Shown piece by piece: positions 26,017-34,410 of a stretch of DNA of 40,988 bases. The notes beneath the pieces were generated by a model. That model had not been told where the DNA came from, made no database searches, and worked only from the letters and a program-made list of their open reading frames with translations. Position numbers and translations under genes: made by a program. Origin of the DNA: Candidatus Luteimonas excrementigallinarum (GTDB lineage Bacteria > Pseudomonadota > Gammaproteobacteria > Xanthomonadales > Xanthomonadaceae); contig DXCY01000121.1 in assembly GCA_019115725.1 (NCBI GenBank), positions 1 through 40,988 on the forward strand. Reading direction: 5' to 3'. The first letter of the stretch is position 1; each line of letters opens with the position of its first letter.

Positions 26017-26691
26017 TCAGGCATCGAAGCGGTGCAGGGCCGCCACGAGGGCATCGCCCATCATGCGCAGGAACAGCGTGCCCATGCCGGGGTAGAAGCG
26101 GTTCGGGTCGTGACTGCCGATTGCCACCAGGCCGATACCTTCCAGCGGCAGCAGGGCGCTGGAATTGACCTCTTCCACCCGCGCCCCGTACAGCACGGCC
26201 TGCTTGTCCGGATGCAGGCGCCCGCACAGTGGCTCGCCCTCCTTCAGGCAATCGGTGAAGGGCTGCATCAGGCGGTCATCGCGGGAGATCACCTGCAGCC
26301 AGTCGGCGCTTTCCAGCCCGGGCAGCGGCTTGAACAGCACGATCTGCACCAGATCACCGGCGAAATCCTCCGCCAGCGACGCCGCCATGGCGCGGAGGGT
26401 GCCGGCGGCATTGGCCTGGCGCATCAGCGACAGGGTCAGCTGGTGGGTGCGCACGGCCAGCCGCTCGTTTTCCTGCGAGATTGCAAACAGGTCCTGCAGG
26501 CGCCGCGACAGCTCGCGGTTCTTGTCGCGCAGCACTTCCAGCTGGTAGCTGGCCAGCGAGGCCGCCGGGCCGTCATCGCGCGGCACGATCATGCTCAGCG
26601 CCAGGTCCGGGAACTGCTGCAGGAACTTCGGGTGCCGGCGCAGCCAGGCGGCCACTTCGTGGGCGCCGATCTTTTCGACGGTCTCGGTCAT
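26017..26691 (-). CDS. DUF484 (YigA-like) GAF-type protein
   Basis: A 224-residue soluble protein of the DUF484 family, conserved between dapF and xerC in gammaproteobacteria. The start [13 protein letters not shown] overlaps the dapF stop as ATGA; a GTG nine bases earlier is less likely. The N-terminal part ([26 protein letters not shown]) and a coiled coil ([21 protein letters not shown]) precede a GAF-like domain ending in [24 protein letters not shown]. The function is unknown; the fold suggests ligand or protein binding. Confidence 0.93.
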   Translation of the reverse strand: MTETVEKIGAHEVAAWLRRHPKFLQQFPDLALSMIVPRDDGPAASLASYQLEVLRDKNRELSRRLQDLFAISQENERLAVRTHQLTLSLMRQANAAGTLRAMAASLAEDFAGDLVQIVLFKPLPGLESADWLQVISRDDRLMQPFTDCLKEGEPLCGRLHPDKQAVLYGARVEEVNSSALLPLEGIGLVAIGSHDPNRFYPGMGTLFLRMMGDALVAALHRFDA

Positions 26692-27530
26692 GCGATCCAC
26701 TCTCCTTCAAAAACAAATGCAGCCGGTCCGGCCATCATGATGGGGTCGCCATCGCCGGGCCAGGCAATGTGCAGGGTACCGCCCGGAAGCTGCACCGCGA
26801 TGTTCCGCCCCACCCGTCCGCGCCGCATCAGCACCGCCGCGGCGGCGCAGGCACCGCTGCCGCAGGCCAGGGTTTCGCCCACCCCGCGCTCGTACACGCG
26901 AAGACGCACCGTGGCCGCATCCACCACTTCGGCAAAGCCCACGTTCACGGAATCGGGAAACCAGGCCGACCGCTGCAGCGCGGGCCCCAGCGTGGCCACC
27001 GGCGCGGTCTCCACATTGGCCACCTCGATCACCGCGTGCGGGTTGCCCAGCGATACTGCGCCGAACTCCACCGCGCCGAATTCCAGCGGATCGCCGTCCA
27101 GCCGGATGCGGAAGGGATCCTGCGGCGTATCGAAGCCGGACAGCGGGATGGCCACGGGATCGAACGCCGGAACGCCCATGGCGACCTGCAGCTGGCCGCC
27201 GACCAGCATGGTGACCTCATGCAGGCCCGCCGGGCTGTCCATCGAGAATGCAGGGCTCCGGGCGGCGCCATCACGCAGCAGCCAGGCCGCCACGCAGCGC
27301 GCACCGTTGCCGCACTGGCCGGCGGGGCTGCCATCGGCATTCCAGATGCGATAGGCGGCCACCGCGCCCGCCGAGCGCGCCGGTTCAATGGTCAGGATCT
27401 GGTCGCAGCCCACGCCGGTCTGCCGGTGGGCCAGCGCCCGGCACAGCGACGCGACGGGCGGTGCACGGCCATCGCGCAGGTCCAGCACCACGAAATCGTT
27501 GCCGGCACCGTGCATCTTGGTGAAGCGCAT
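26688..27530 (-). CDS. dapF: Diaminopimelate epimerase
   Basis: A 280-residue enzyme that converts LL- to meso-diaminopimelate for lysine and peptidoglycan. The start [17 protein letters not shown] is the family start; a frame open to 27716 runs inside lptM and is rejected. The catalytic pair is Cys73 in GQCGNGARC and the Cys of [23 protein letters not shown] and [12 protein letters not shown] are also conserved. It lies 28 bases after lptM and is coupled to DUF484. Confidence 0.97.
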   Translation of the reverse strand: MRFTKMHGAGNDFVVLDLRDGRAPPVASLCRALAHRQTGVGCDQILTIEPARSAGAVAAYRIWNADGSPAGQCGNGARCVAAWLLRDGAARSPAFSMDSPAGLHEVTMLVGGQLQVAMGVPAFDPVAIPLSGFDTPQDPFRIRLDGDPLEFGAVEFGAVSLGNPHAVIEVANVETAPVATLGPALQRSAWFPDSVNVGFAEVVDAATVRLRVYERGVGETLACGSGACAAAAVLMRRGRVGRNIAVQLPGGTLHIAWPGDGDPIMMAGPAAFVFEGEWIA

Positions 27531-27558
27531 CGGCGCCGTGCCGGAAAGGCCCTGGGCC

Positions 27559-27846
27559 TCAGTCGTCACCGGTCGGCACGGGCAGCGGCAGCGCCGGGTC
27601 GACCTCGTCAAGGTCATCCGTGTCGGCGGCGGCGTCCCCATCAGTAGCGTCCATGTCGCCGTCGTCTTCCGGATCGGCATTGTCAAGCGGCGTGGACGTT
27701 TCCTGCAGGTCGTCATCGTCCCAGTCGTCGATCATTTCATCGTCGTCGGGCGGAGGCGGCAGGAACAGATCGTGCTTGTTGCCGCAGCCGGCGAGCGCCA
27801 GGGCGGCCAGCAGCAGGAGGAGTGGGGACAGGCGGGGCATTTTCAT
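27559..27846 (-). CDS. lptM: LptM-like lipoprotein with long acidic tail
   Basis: A 95-residue lipoprotein with lipobox LAGC (Cys21) followed by [15 protein letters not shown]. This matches the LptM (YifL) pattern CGxKxxLxLP and its usual place upstream of dapF. In E. coli LptM helps mature the LptD/E machine that inserts lipopolysaccharide; its active part is the N-terminal segment. After about residue 35 this protein is nearly all Asp, Glu, Ala and Thr and is likely disordered. TACACT lies exactly six bases before the ATG, consistent with a leaderless operon promoter for the lptM-dapF-DUF484-xerC set. Confidence 0.85.
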   Translation of the reverse strand: MKMPRLSPLLLLLAALALAGCGNKHDLFLPPPPDDDEMIDDWDDDDLQETSTPLDNADPEDDGDMDATDGDAAADTDDLDEVDPALPLPVPTGDD

Positions 27847-27852
27847 GCCGGC

Positions 27853-27858
27853 AGTGTA
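27853..27858 (-). promoter_or_regulatory. Candidate -10 for the leaderless lptM-dapF operon
   Basis: Minus-strand TACACT, six bases (GCCGGC), then the ATG at 27846. There is no good ribosome site and no clear -35. Confidence 0.42.
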
Positions 27859-27891
27859 GCGGCACGGGGCGCGGCGCGGAATCCGGCGTCT

Positions 27892-28299
27892 TCAGCGTGG
27901 CCCGGGGTCACCGGCAGGTCCGGAAGCGGGCGGTTCCGGCCGCAGCCACAGCCAGATGGCCACAATGGCCATCACCCCGGTTCCGACCATCGCCGCCCAC
28001 GGCCGGGGCGAGACCACGAACAGCACTCCCGCGCACAGCACCATGGTGCCGATGGCCAGCACCTTGGAGCGCCGGGTGACGGCGCCGTGCTGCTGCCAGT
28101 TCTGGATCATCGGGCCGAAGGTGCGGTGGGCCAGCAGCCAGCGGTGGAGCCGGGGCGATCCACGCATGGCTGCCCACGCGGCCACCAGGATGAACGGCAC
28201 GGTGGGCAGCCCGGGCAGCACCACGCCCAGCATGCCGAGGCCGAGCATGGCGTAGGCCAGCAGCAACCAGGCCCAGCGGAAGCGGACGGGCGCGTTCAC
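27892..28299 (-). CDS. DUF454 (YbaN) inner-membrane protein
   Basis: A 135-residue protein with three hydrophobic segments and the DUF454 signature LGLGMLGVVLPGLPTVPFILVAAWAAMRGSPRLHRWLLAHRTFGPMIQNW. The family is widespread; its function is unknown. The gene begins with GTG at 28299, with TATCAT seven bases upstream as a possible -10. The Pro/Gly-rich C-terminus ([15 protein letters not shown]) is extra. It lies 45 bases from lptM and may be read with it. Confidence 0.88.
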   Translation of the reverse strand: MNAPVRFRWAWLLLAYAMLGLGMLGVVLPGLPTVPFILVAAWAAMRGSPRLHRWLLAHRTFGPMIQNWQQHGAVTRRSKVLAIGTMVLCAGVLFVVSPRPWAAMVGTGVMAIVAIWLWLRPEPPASGPAGDPGPR

Positions 28300-28340
28300 A
28301 GACCGGATGATACCCGGGCCGAAGGATGGCTCCCGCAGCG

Positions 28341-28369
28341 CCGCCCGGGGGCGTAGCCCCGAGCGACGG
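28341..28369 (-). repeat. Degenerate REP-like hairpin
   Basis: It keeps the loop GCGTAG (plus strand) with a CGGGG/CCCCG stem, and one mismatch further out (CGCCCGGGG with CCCCGAGCG). The GTAG foot is lost. It sits two bases past the stop of the S9 peptidase gene. Confidence 0.55.
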
Positions 28370-28370
28370 T

Positions 28371-30560
28371 TCAGTCTGCGCCGAGCTGATCCAGCAGGAA
28401 CGCGTACATTTCCGACAGCTCCTCATAGCGACGGAAGCGGCCGGACTTGCCGCCGTGGCCCGCGTCCATGTTGGTGCGGAACACGATCGGGTATTCGCCG
28501 GTGTTCAACACCCGCAGACGGGCCACGTACTTGGCCGGCTCCCAGTACTGCACCTGCGAGTCCCACAGGCCGGTGCCGACGAACATCGCCGGGTAGGCCT
28601 TTTGCTCGAGGTTGTCGTAGGGCGAATAGCTGAGCATGTAACGGTAGGCTTCCGGCTCTTCCGGGTTGCCCCACTCGTCGTACTCGTTGGTGGTCAGCGG
28701 AATGCCGCGGTCGAGCATGGTGGTCACCACGTCAACGAACGGCACCTGCGACAGGATCACCCGGTACTTGTCCGGGGCCATGTTGGCCACCGCGCCCACC
28801 AGCAGCCCGCCGGCGCTGCCGCCGTAGGCCGCCACCCGGTCAGGGGCCGCGTAGCCCTTGGCCACCAGGTGGTCGGTGACATCGATGAAGTCGGTGAAGG
28901 TGTTGATCTTGTTGAACAGCTTGCCCTGGTCGTACCAGGTGCGGCCCATCTCCTGGCCGCCGCGGATGTGGGCGATGGCGTACACCACGCCGCGATCCAG
29001 CAGGCTCACCACCGGCAGGTTGAAGCCCGGGTCCATCGACATGCCGTAGCTGCCGTAGCCGTACTGCAGCAGCGGCGCGGTGCCGTCACGCTCGAAGCCG
29101 TTGCGGTACACCAGCGACACCGGCACCTTGGTGCCGTCGCGGGCGGTCGCCCACAGGCGCTCGGTGGTGTACTGCTCCGGGTCGTAGCCGATCACCGGCT
29201 GCTGCTTGAGCTCGCGGCGCTCGCCGGTCACCACGTTCATCTCGTAGGTGGTGGCCGGGGTGGTGAGCGAGGTGTAGCCGTAGCGCAGCCACTCGGTGTC
29301 CGGCTCGGAATTCATGCTCAGGCCCATCGAATAGGCCGGCTCGTCCGCCTTCACGTATTCCTCGGCGCCGTCGGCGCGGATCACCCGCACCCGCTCCAGG
29401 CCTTCCGAGCGCTCGCCGATCGCGGTGAAGCCGTCGAACAGCTCCACGTCCTCGATGAACACCGCTTCGCTGTGCGCCAGCCAGTCCTGCCACTCGCCGC
29501 GCGAGGTGGCGCTGCTGGGCGCGGTCATGACGCGGAAGTTCGGCGCGTCCCAGTTGGTGCGGATCACCCAGCGGCCGTCGTGGTGGTCGGCGTCGTATTC
29601 CACGTCGCGCTCGCGCTCGGCCAGCACGGTGAACTGGGCCGGGTCGGCGGCGGGGGCGCAGCGCATCTCGGAAGACACGGTGCTCTGCACGTAGATGCAG
29701 ATGTAGGCGTCGTCGCGGGTGCGGCCGATGCCCATGTAGAAGCTGTCGTCCTTCTCTTCGTAGACCAGCACGTCTTCGGAAGCGGGCGTACCCAGCACGT
29801 GCTTCTTCACCCTCACCGTGAGCAGGGTTTCGGGGTCATTTTCGACGTAGAACAGGGTGCGGTTGTCGTCAGCCCACACCAGCCCGGCGGACACGCCGCG
29901 GATCTCGTCCTCGAAGGTTTCGCCGGTCTCCAGGTCCTTGAAGCGGATCACGTACTGGCGGCGGCCCACGTCGTCCTCGGCCCAGGCCAGGATGCGGTTG
30001 TCGGGGCTGGTTTCGTAGTTGGCGACGGAGAAGAAATCCTTGCCCTCGGCCATGGTGTTCACATCCAGCAGCACCTGCTCGGCGGCAAAGTCGCCGGCGT
30101 CGTTGGTCTGCTGGATGGAGAGCGCGTCCACGCCTTCGGCGTCCGCGCGGCGCGCGTACACCGGGTAATCCTTGCCGGTCTCGAAGCGCGAGTAGTACCA
30201 GTACCCGCGCTCGCGGAACGGCACCGAGCTGTCGTCCTGGCGGATCCTGCCCACGATCTCCTCATACAGCTTGCCCTGCAGCGGCTTGCTGGAAGCCATG
30301 ACCGCATCGGCATAGGCGTTCTCGGCGTTGAGGTAGGCCAGCATGTCCGCGTCCTCGCGGGTGTCGTCGCGCAGCCAGTAGTACTCGTCATCACGCACCG
30401 CGCCGTGCGGCGAAGTCACCTGGTGCGCACGCAGCTCGGCCACCGGCGGCACGGCATCGACAGGCGTCGATGCGGTGGCCTGGTCGGCAGCATGATCGGA
30501 GGAAGGGGAGCAGGCGGTGGTCATCAGCAGGGCCAGGGCGAAGGTCAGGGGGAGCTTCAT
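28371..30560 (-). CDS. Oligopeptidase B-like S9 serine peptidase lipoprotein
   Basis: A 729-residue prolyl-oligopeptidase-family enzyme that cleaves short peptides, in oligopeptidase B after Arg or Lys. Lipobox TTAC places Cys17 as the anchor, so it acts in the periplasm or outer membrane, unlike cytosolic E. coli PtrB. Residues about 45-450 form the propeller (DDEYYWLRDDTRED, RGYWYYSR), and the hydrolase domain follows. The triad is Ser582 (GGSAGG), Asp667 (GLWDSQV) and His702 (MDAGHGGKSGR). YAIAHIRGGQEMGR and ETSPDNRILAWAED match oligopeptidase B. It follows a second S9 gene on the same strand. Confidence 0.93.
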   Translation of the reverse strand: MKLPLTFALALLMTTACSPSSDHAADQATASTPVDAVPPVAELRAHQVTSPHGAVRDDEYYWLRDDTREDADMLAYLNAENAYADAVMASSKPLQGKLYEEIVGRIRQDDSSVPFRERGYWYYSRFETGKDYPVYARRADAEGVDALSIQQTNDAGDFAAEQVLLDVNTMAEGKDFFSVANYETSPDNRILAWAEDDVGRRQYVIRFKDLETGETFEDEIRGVSAGLVWADDNRTLFYVENDPETLLTVRVKKHVLGTPASEDVLVYEEKDDSFYMGIGRTRDDAYICIYVQSTVSSEMRCAPAADPAQFTVLAERERDVEYDADHHDGRWVIRTNWDAPNFRVMTAPSSATSRGEWQDWLAHSEAVFIEDVELFDGFTAIGERSEGLERVRVIRADGAEEYVKADEPAYSMGLSMNSEPDTEWLRYGYTSLTTPATTYEMNVVTGERRELKQQPVIGYDPEQYTTERLWATARDGTKVPVSLVYRNGFERDGTAPLLQYGYGSYGMSMDPGFNLPVVSLLDRGVVYAIAHIRGGQEMGRTWYDQGKLFNKINTFTDFIDVTDHLVAKGYAAPDRVAAYGGSAGGLLVGAVANMAPDKYRVILSQVPFVDVVTTMLDRGIPLTTNEYDEWGNPEEPEAYRYMLSYSPYDNLEQKAYPAMFVGTGLWDSQVQYWEPAKYVARLRVLNTGEYPIVFRTNMDAGHGGKSGRFRRYEELSEMYAFLLDQLGAD

Positions 30561-30633
30561 GGATGGGGTCTATCCGTCAATTCACAACGTGCGTTGCGTG
30601 CGTTGGAGCGCGCCATGGGCGCGAAACCGCGTC

Positions 30634-30657
30634 GCGCCCGGCGTTGCCGCCGGGCGC
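30634..30657 (-). terminator. Candidate hairpin between the two S9 peptidase genes
   Basis: A perfect ten-base-pair stem GCGCCCGGCG/CGCCGGGCGC with a TTGC-type loop, 16 bases past the upstream stop. No U tract follows on the minus strand, so termination may be partial or Rho-dependent, or the hairpin may protect the 3' end. Confidence 0.42.
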
Positions 30658-30673
30658 CCGGTACGGTTGCGGC

Positions 30674-32806
30674 TCAGTCGTTGCCCAGCTGCTGCCACAG
30701 GAAGGTGTAGAACAGCGCATCCATGTGCGCGGCCTGGCGGTTGTTGGCCGCGCCACCGTGGCCACCCTCGATGTTTTCGTAGTAGCGCACGTCCGCGCCC
30801 GCTTCGCTCATCAGCGCATGCATCTTGCGGGCGTGGCCCGGGTGCACGCGGTCATCGCGGGTGGAGGTGAGCAGGATGGTGGGCGGGTAGTCCTTCTTCG
30901 CCGGGTCGAACAGGTGGTACGGCGAGAAGGTCTGGATGTACTCCCACTCCTCGGCCACGTCCGGGTTGCCGTACTCGGCCATCCACGAGGCGCCGGCCAG
31001 CAGCTTGTGGTAGCGCTGCATGTCCAGCAGCGGCACCTGGATAACCACCGCGCCGAACAGCTCCGGGTACTGGGTGAGCATGTTGCCGGTGAGCAGGCCA
31101 CCGTTGCTGCCACCACGCACGCCCAGGTGCTCGGGCGAGGTGATGCCGCGGTCGATCATGTCCTGGGCCACCGCCGCGAAGTCCTCGTAGGCGCGGTGGC
31201 GGTGTTCCTTCAGCGCCGCCTGGTGCCAGCGCGGGCCGTACTCGCCGCCGCCGCGGATATTGGCCACCGCGTACACGCCGCCCTTCTCCAGCCAGGCCTT
31301 GCCCACGCCCGCGGTGTAGCCCGGGGTCAGCGAGATCTCGAAGCCACCGTAGCCGTAGAGCAGGGTCGGGTTGCTGCCGTCGTTGGCCATGTCCTTCGGA
31401 CGCACCAGGAAGTACGGCACGCGGGTGCCGTCCTTGGAAGTGGCGAAGTGCTGCTCGGCCACGTGGGTGGAAGCGTCGAAGAACTCCGGCATCGACTTCA
31501 GCACCTCCGGCGCACCGCCGGTGGCCAGGTCGGCCAGCATCAGGGTGCTCGGGGTCAGGTAATCGGTGACGGTCATCCACACCGCGTCGGACTCATTGCT
31601 GTCCACTGCGCTCACGGCCACGGTACCCAGCTCCGGCGCACCCTGGAACGGCGCACGGCTCCAGCCGTCCTCGCCCGGGGTCAGCACGGTGAGGCGGTTC
31701 TTGACGTCATCAAGCACGTTGATGACCACGTGGTTCTGCGTGATCGTCAGGCCGGCCAGCGAGGTGGTTTCGCTGGGCTCGAACAGCACTTCGAACTCGC
31801 GTCCGCCGGCCATGTAGCCGTCGAAATCCGAGACCAGCAGCGAACCGGCCGCGTAGGTCTTGCCACCCACCTCCCACGGCTCGCGCAGCTCGAAGCCGAT
31901 CCAGTCACGCACTGCGAACTTGTTGGCCGAGTTCGGGGCGTCGATCTTGGTCAGGCTGCCGTCGTCGCCGCGCAGGTACAGCTCGTCGTTGTAGAAGGCG
32001 ATGGTGCGGCTGACGAACTGACGCTCGTAGCCCGGGGTCAGGTCGCGGCGGGCGCTGATGTACATGTCATCGGCCTGGCCCTCGTACACCACCTCGGCCG
32101 AATCCATCGGCGTGCCGCGCTTCCACTCCTTCACGATCCGGGGGTAGCCGGAATCGGTCATGGTGCCGTCGCCGAAGTCGGTGTAGACGAACACGGTGTC
32201 GCGGTCGATCCAGGTCAGCCCGCCCTTGGCCTCGGGACGGAAGAAGCCTTCTTCCACCCACTGCTTGTTGGCCAGGTCGAACTCGCGGGTCACGTCGGCG
32301 TCGGCGCCGCCGCGCGACAGCGCGATCAGGCAGCGGTCGTACTCGGGGCGCAGGCAGTTGGCGCCGTGCCACACCCAGTTCTCGCCCTCGGCGGCGTTGA
32401 GCGCATCCAGGTCCAGCAGCACTTCCCACTGCGGCTGGTCCTTGCGGTATTCCTCCAGCGTGGTGCGGCGCCAGATGCCGCGCTCGTTGTTCCGGTCACG
32501 CCAGAAGTTGTAGTAGTACTCGCCCATCTTCGACACGCCGGGGATGCGGTCGTCGGAGTCGTAGATGGCCAGCAGCTCGGCCTCGAGCGCGCGGAAGGCG
32601 TCGGTATCGGCCAACTCGGCCTCGGCGGCGGCATTCTGCTCGCGCACCCAGGCCAGGGCATCCTCCCCGGTCACGTCTTCCAGCCACTGGTGGGGATCTG
32701 CTGCCACGTTGGTTTCTCCCTGGTTGGCCTCGCCCGCTCCGGCGGAGCAGCTGGCCAGCCCGACGGCAATCGCCGCGGCGAGGCAGAATCGTGAAATCGG
32801 GGACAT
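30674..32806 (-). CDS. Prolyl oligopeptidase-family S9 serine peptidase lipoprotein
   Basis: A 710-residue S9A peptidase expected to cut short peptides after proline or related residues. Lipobox LASC makes Cys20 the lipid anchor. The start matches the family (DPHQWLEDVTGEDALAWVREQN) with a propeller in the first two thirds. The triad is Ser567 (RGGSNGG), the Asp of TRDDRVHPGHA (about 651-652) and His683 (EGGHGGAAN). ANIRGGGEYGPRWHQAALKEHR is a hallmark. It is only distantly related in sequence to the downstream S9 gene, so this is not a recent duplication. Its relatives in Xanthomonadaceae are secreted dipeptide releasers. Confidence 0.93.
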   Translation of the reverse strand: MSPISRFCLAAAIAVGLASCSAGAGEANQGETNVAADPHQWLEDVTGEDALAWVREQNAAAEAELADTDAFRALEAELLAIYDSDDRIPGVSKMGEYYYNFWRDRNNERGIWRRTTLEEYRKDQPQWEVLLDLDALNAAEGENWVWHGANCLRPEYDRCLIALSRGGADADVTREFDLANKQWVEEGFFRPEAKGGLTWIDRDTVFVYTDFGDGTMTDSGYPRIVKEWKRGTPMDSAEVVYEGQADDMYISARRDLTPGYERQFVSRTIAFYNDELYLRGDDGSLTKIDAPNSANKFAVRDWIGFELREPWEVGGKTYAAGSLLVSDFDGYMAGGREFEVLFEPSETTSLAGLTITQNHVVINVLDDVKNRLTVLTPGEDGWSRAPFQGAPELGTVAVSAVDSNESDAVWMTVTDYLTPSTLMLADLATGGAPEVLKSMPEFFDASTHVAEQHFATSKDGTRVPYFLVRPKDMANDGSNPTLLYGYGGFEISLTPGYTAGVGKAWLEKGGVYAVANIRGGGEYGPRWHQAALKEHRHRAYEDFAAVAQDMIDRGITSPEHLGVRGGSNGGLLTGNMLTQYPELFGAVVIQVPLLDMQRYHKLLAGASWMAEYGNPDVAEEWEYIQTFSPYHLFDPAKKDYPPTILLTSTRDDRVHPGHARKMHALMSEAGADVRYYENIEGGHGGAANNRQAAHMDALFYTFLWQQLGND

Positions 32807-32885
32807 GCGGCCAACTCCGTTCTGGTATCAAACCCTGAACGCTAGCACAGCCCGCCGCGGGGCGGACCTGCCGGGAGTTGGGCCC

Positions 32886-33227
32886 TCAGGCCGCGGCCGG
32901 CGCGGCCACGCGGCGGCGCGAAGTGCCGGTCCGGGGAGCCATGCGCCGGCGCGCCTGGGCCGGCCGGGCCCGGCGCCGGGCAGGCACCTGGGCCGCAGCA
33001 GCCGGGACAGCCCGCAGCCGCTCGCGCAGGTCGGCCAGGCCCAGCGCCGCCAGCCCGGCCAGTGGCATGCCCAGCAGCCACAGCGGCATCCAGCCCAGCG
33101 GCCCCGCACCACGCGCCGCGGGCAGCGACGCCATGGCCACCACGCCCAGGAACACTGCGCCCACCAGCGCCTGACGCAGCAGGCGCTGGGAGGAGACTTC
33201 AGCGGAAGGATGGGTTGCGTGGGACAT
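32886..33227 (-). CDS. Small inner-membrane protein with basic tail
   Basis: A 113-residue protein starting at MSHATHPSAEVSSQR. Two hydrophobic segments (ALVGAVFLGVVAMASLP and LGWMPLWLLGMPLAGLAALGLADL) are followed by about 45 residues rich in Arg, Ala and Pro (ARRRARPAQARRRMAPRTG). I do not recognise it; Xanthomonadaceae carry small proteins of this topology. The basic tail should lie in the cytoplasm and could bind nucleic acid or lipid head groups. It lies between the WYL regulator and the S9 gene on the same strand. Confidence 0.65.
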   Translation of the reverse strand: MSHATHPSAEVSSQRLLRQALVGAVFLGVVAMASLPAARGAGPLGWMPLWLLGMPLAGLAALGLADLRERLRAVPAAAAQVPARRRARPAQARRRMAPRTGTSRRRVAAPAAA

Positions 33228-33306
33228 GGCCGGCTCCGGGCAGTGGTCGAGGGCTACAGCCTCCCCCGCCCCGGTCGCACCGGCTGCGACCCCGCGCCGG
33301 GGCCGC

Positions 33307-34275
33307 TCAGCTTTCGTAATTCGACAGCGCCAGGGCCAGCAGGGCGCGGGCCTGTTCACGCAGCGACTGCGGCTCGGTGATGGTGGCGTCGGCGCCGTAG
33401 TGCAGCACGTCCATCAGCAGCTCGCGCGAGGAGCTGTAGGGCACCTTGAGCTCGTAGCTGCCATCGGCCAGCCAGCGGCCTTGCTGCTGCGAATGCCAGT
33501 GCTCGTCGGCCACCCAGCGCGCGGCCCGCGGATTGAACACGATGGTTGCCCAGTGGCGCGGCTCGCCGGAAAAAATGCCGTAGCCGCTGGCCAGGTGGCG
33601 GTCGAGCTCGTCCTCGTTGATATCTCGCGCGGCCTCGTCCAGCACCCGGGCCCGGGTGATCCGGTCCACGGAAAAGCTGCGCAGGCCCTCGCGGTCGTGG
33701 TCCCAGGCGTCCAGGTACCAGTTGCCGCGGTAGTGGGTAATGCGCTGCGGGGAGACCTTGCGCCGGGTTTTCTGATCAGTCGAGCGGGCCTGGTACTCAA
33801 ACGCCAGCTGGCGCCGCTCGAGCACCGCCGAGCTGACGAAGCGAAACGCCTGCTCGTCCATCCGCCGGCTGTGGTGCGGGATTACCCGGACCCGTTCGAC
33901 CGGCCACTCCTTGCCGGTGGAATGGGCGTTGAGCAGGTTCTCGATGCGCTGCTGCAGCGGCGCCAGCGCATTGGACAGCACGCCACCGGCGCTGCGCGCG
34001 AGCAGCTGCTGGGCGGCCAGCAGCGCGTGCAGCTCGCCCGAACTCAGCCACAGGCCGGGCAGTTCGAAGCGCTCACCCTCGTCGGCGTCATAGCGGAAGC
34101 CCGCCTCGCCATCGCCGGTGATCGGCGCCATCAGGGCATCGCGCAGAAAGGCGAGATCGCGATAGACGGTGGCCCGTGAACAGCCCAGGTCATCCTGCAG
34201 CCACGCCACCGTGACCGGATACCGGGCGTTCTTCAGGGTGCGGTGCAGGGAAAGGATGCGCTCGTATCTGTCCAT
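33307..34275 (-). CDS. WYL-domain transcriptional regulator
   Basis: A 322-residue DeoR/YafY-type regulator. The N-terminal helix-turn-helix is MDRYERILSLHRTLKNARYPVTVAWLQDDLGCSRATVYRDLAFLRD. The WYL domain is at about 140-225, with RITHYRGNWYLDAWDHDREGLRSFSVDRITRARVLD, and a WCX-like C-terminal domain follows (ELKVPYSSSRELLMDVLHYGADATI). WYL domains are thought to bind nucleic-acid or other ligands. Direct GGGCAAATT repeats twelve bases apart lie just upstream of the ATG and may be its own operator. CATAAT six bases before the ATG suggests a leaderless message. It is divergent from the periplasmic gene at 34411. Confidence 0.92.
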   Translation of the reverse strand: MDRYERILSLHRTLKNARYPVTVAWLQDDLGCSRATVYRDLAFLRDALMAPITGDGEAGFRYDADEGERFELPGLWLSSGELHALLAAQQLLARSAGGVLSNALAPLQQRIENLLNAHSTGKEWPVERVRVIPHHSRRMDEQAFRFVSSAVLERRQLAFEYQARSTDQKTRRKVSPQRITHYRGNWYLDAWDHDREGLRSFSVDRITRARVLDEAARDINEDELDRHLASGYGIFSGEPRHWATIVFNPRAARWVADEHWHSQQQGRWLADGSYELKVPYSSSRELLMDVLHYGADATITEPQSLREQARALLALALSNYES

Positions 34276-34281
34276 GGGCCG

Positions 34282-34287
34282 ATTATG
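34282..34287 (-). promoter_or_regulatory. Candidate -10 for the leaderless WYL regulator transcript
   Basis: Minus-strand CATAAT, six bases (CGGCCC), then the ATG at 34275. It abuts the direct repeats at 34287-34307. Confidence 0.48.
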
Positions 34288-34307
34288 GGCAAATTCCCGG
34301 GCAAATT
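34287..34307. repeat. Direct repeats GGGCAAATT, possible operator
   Basis: GGGCAAATT occurs at 34287-34295 and 34299-34307, a 12-base phase, about one helical turn. They sit just upstream of the WYL gene's proposed -10, between divergent genes. Confidence 0.5.
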
Positions 34308-34410
34308 TCGTGACCGGGCGGCGGGCGGCGCGGCGCACCGCAGCCCGGGATGTCCCCGCCCCGTGCGGATTGACGTAAACCCGGGCAACCCATCACACGG
34401 AAGCCTGCCC

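Noticed and set aside
28326-30710. A 794-codon plus-strand frame over the oligopeptidase B-like gene, and a similar one at 30470-32794.
   Set aside because: Both mirror S9 peptidase genes with intact catalytic triads. His- and Val-rich antisense translation is expected in such GC-rich genes.
32807-33306. Possible promoter or RNA elements in the GC-rich gaps around the small membrane gene.
   Set aside because: The hairpins seen there are short, GC-biased and without a U tract, conserved loop or other support.
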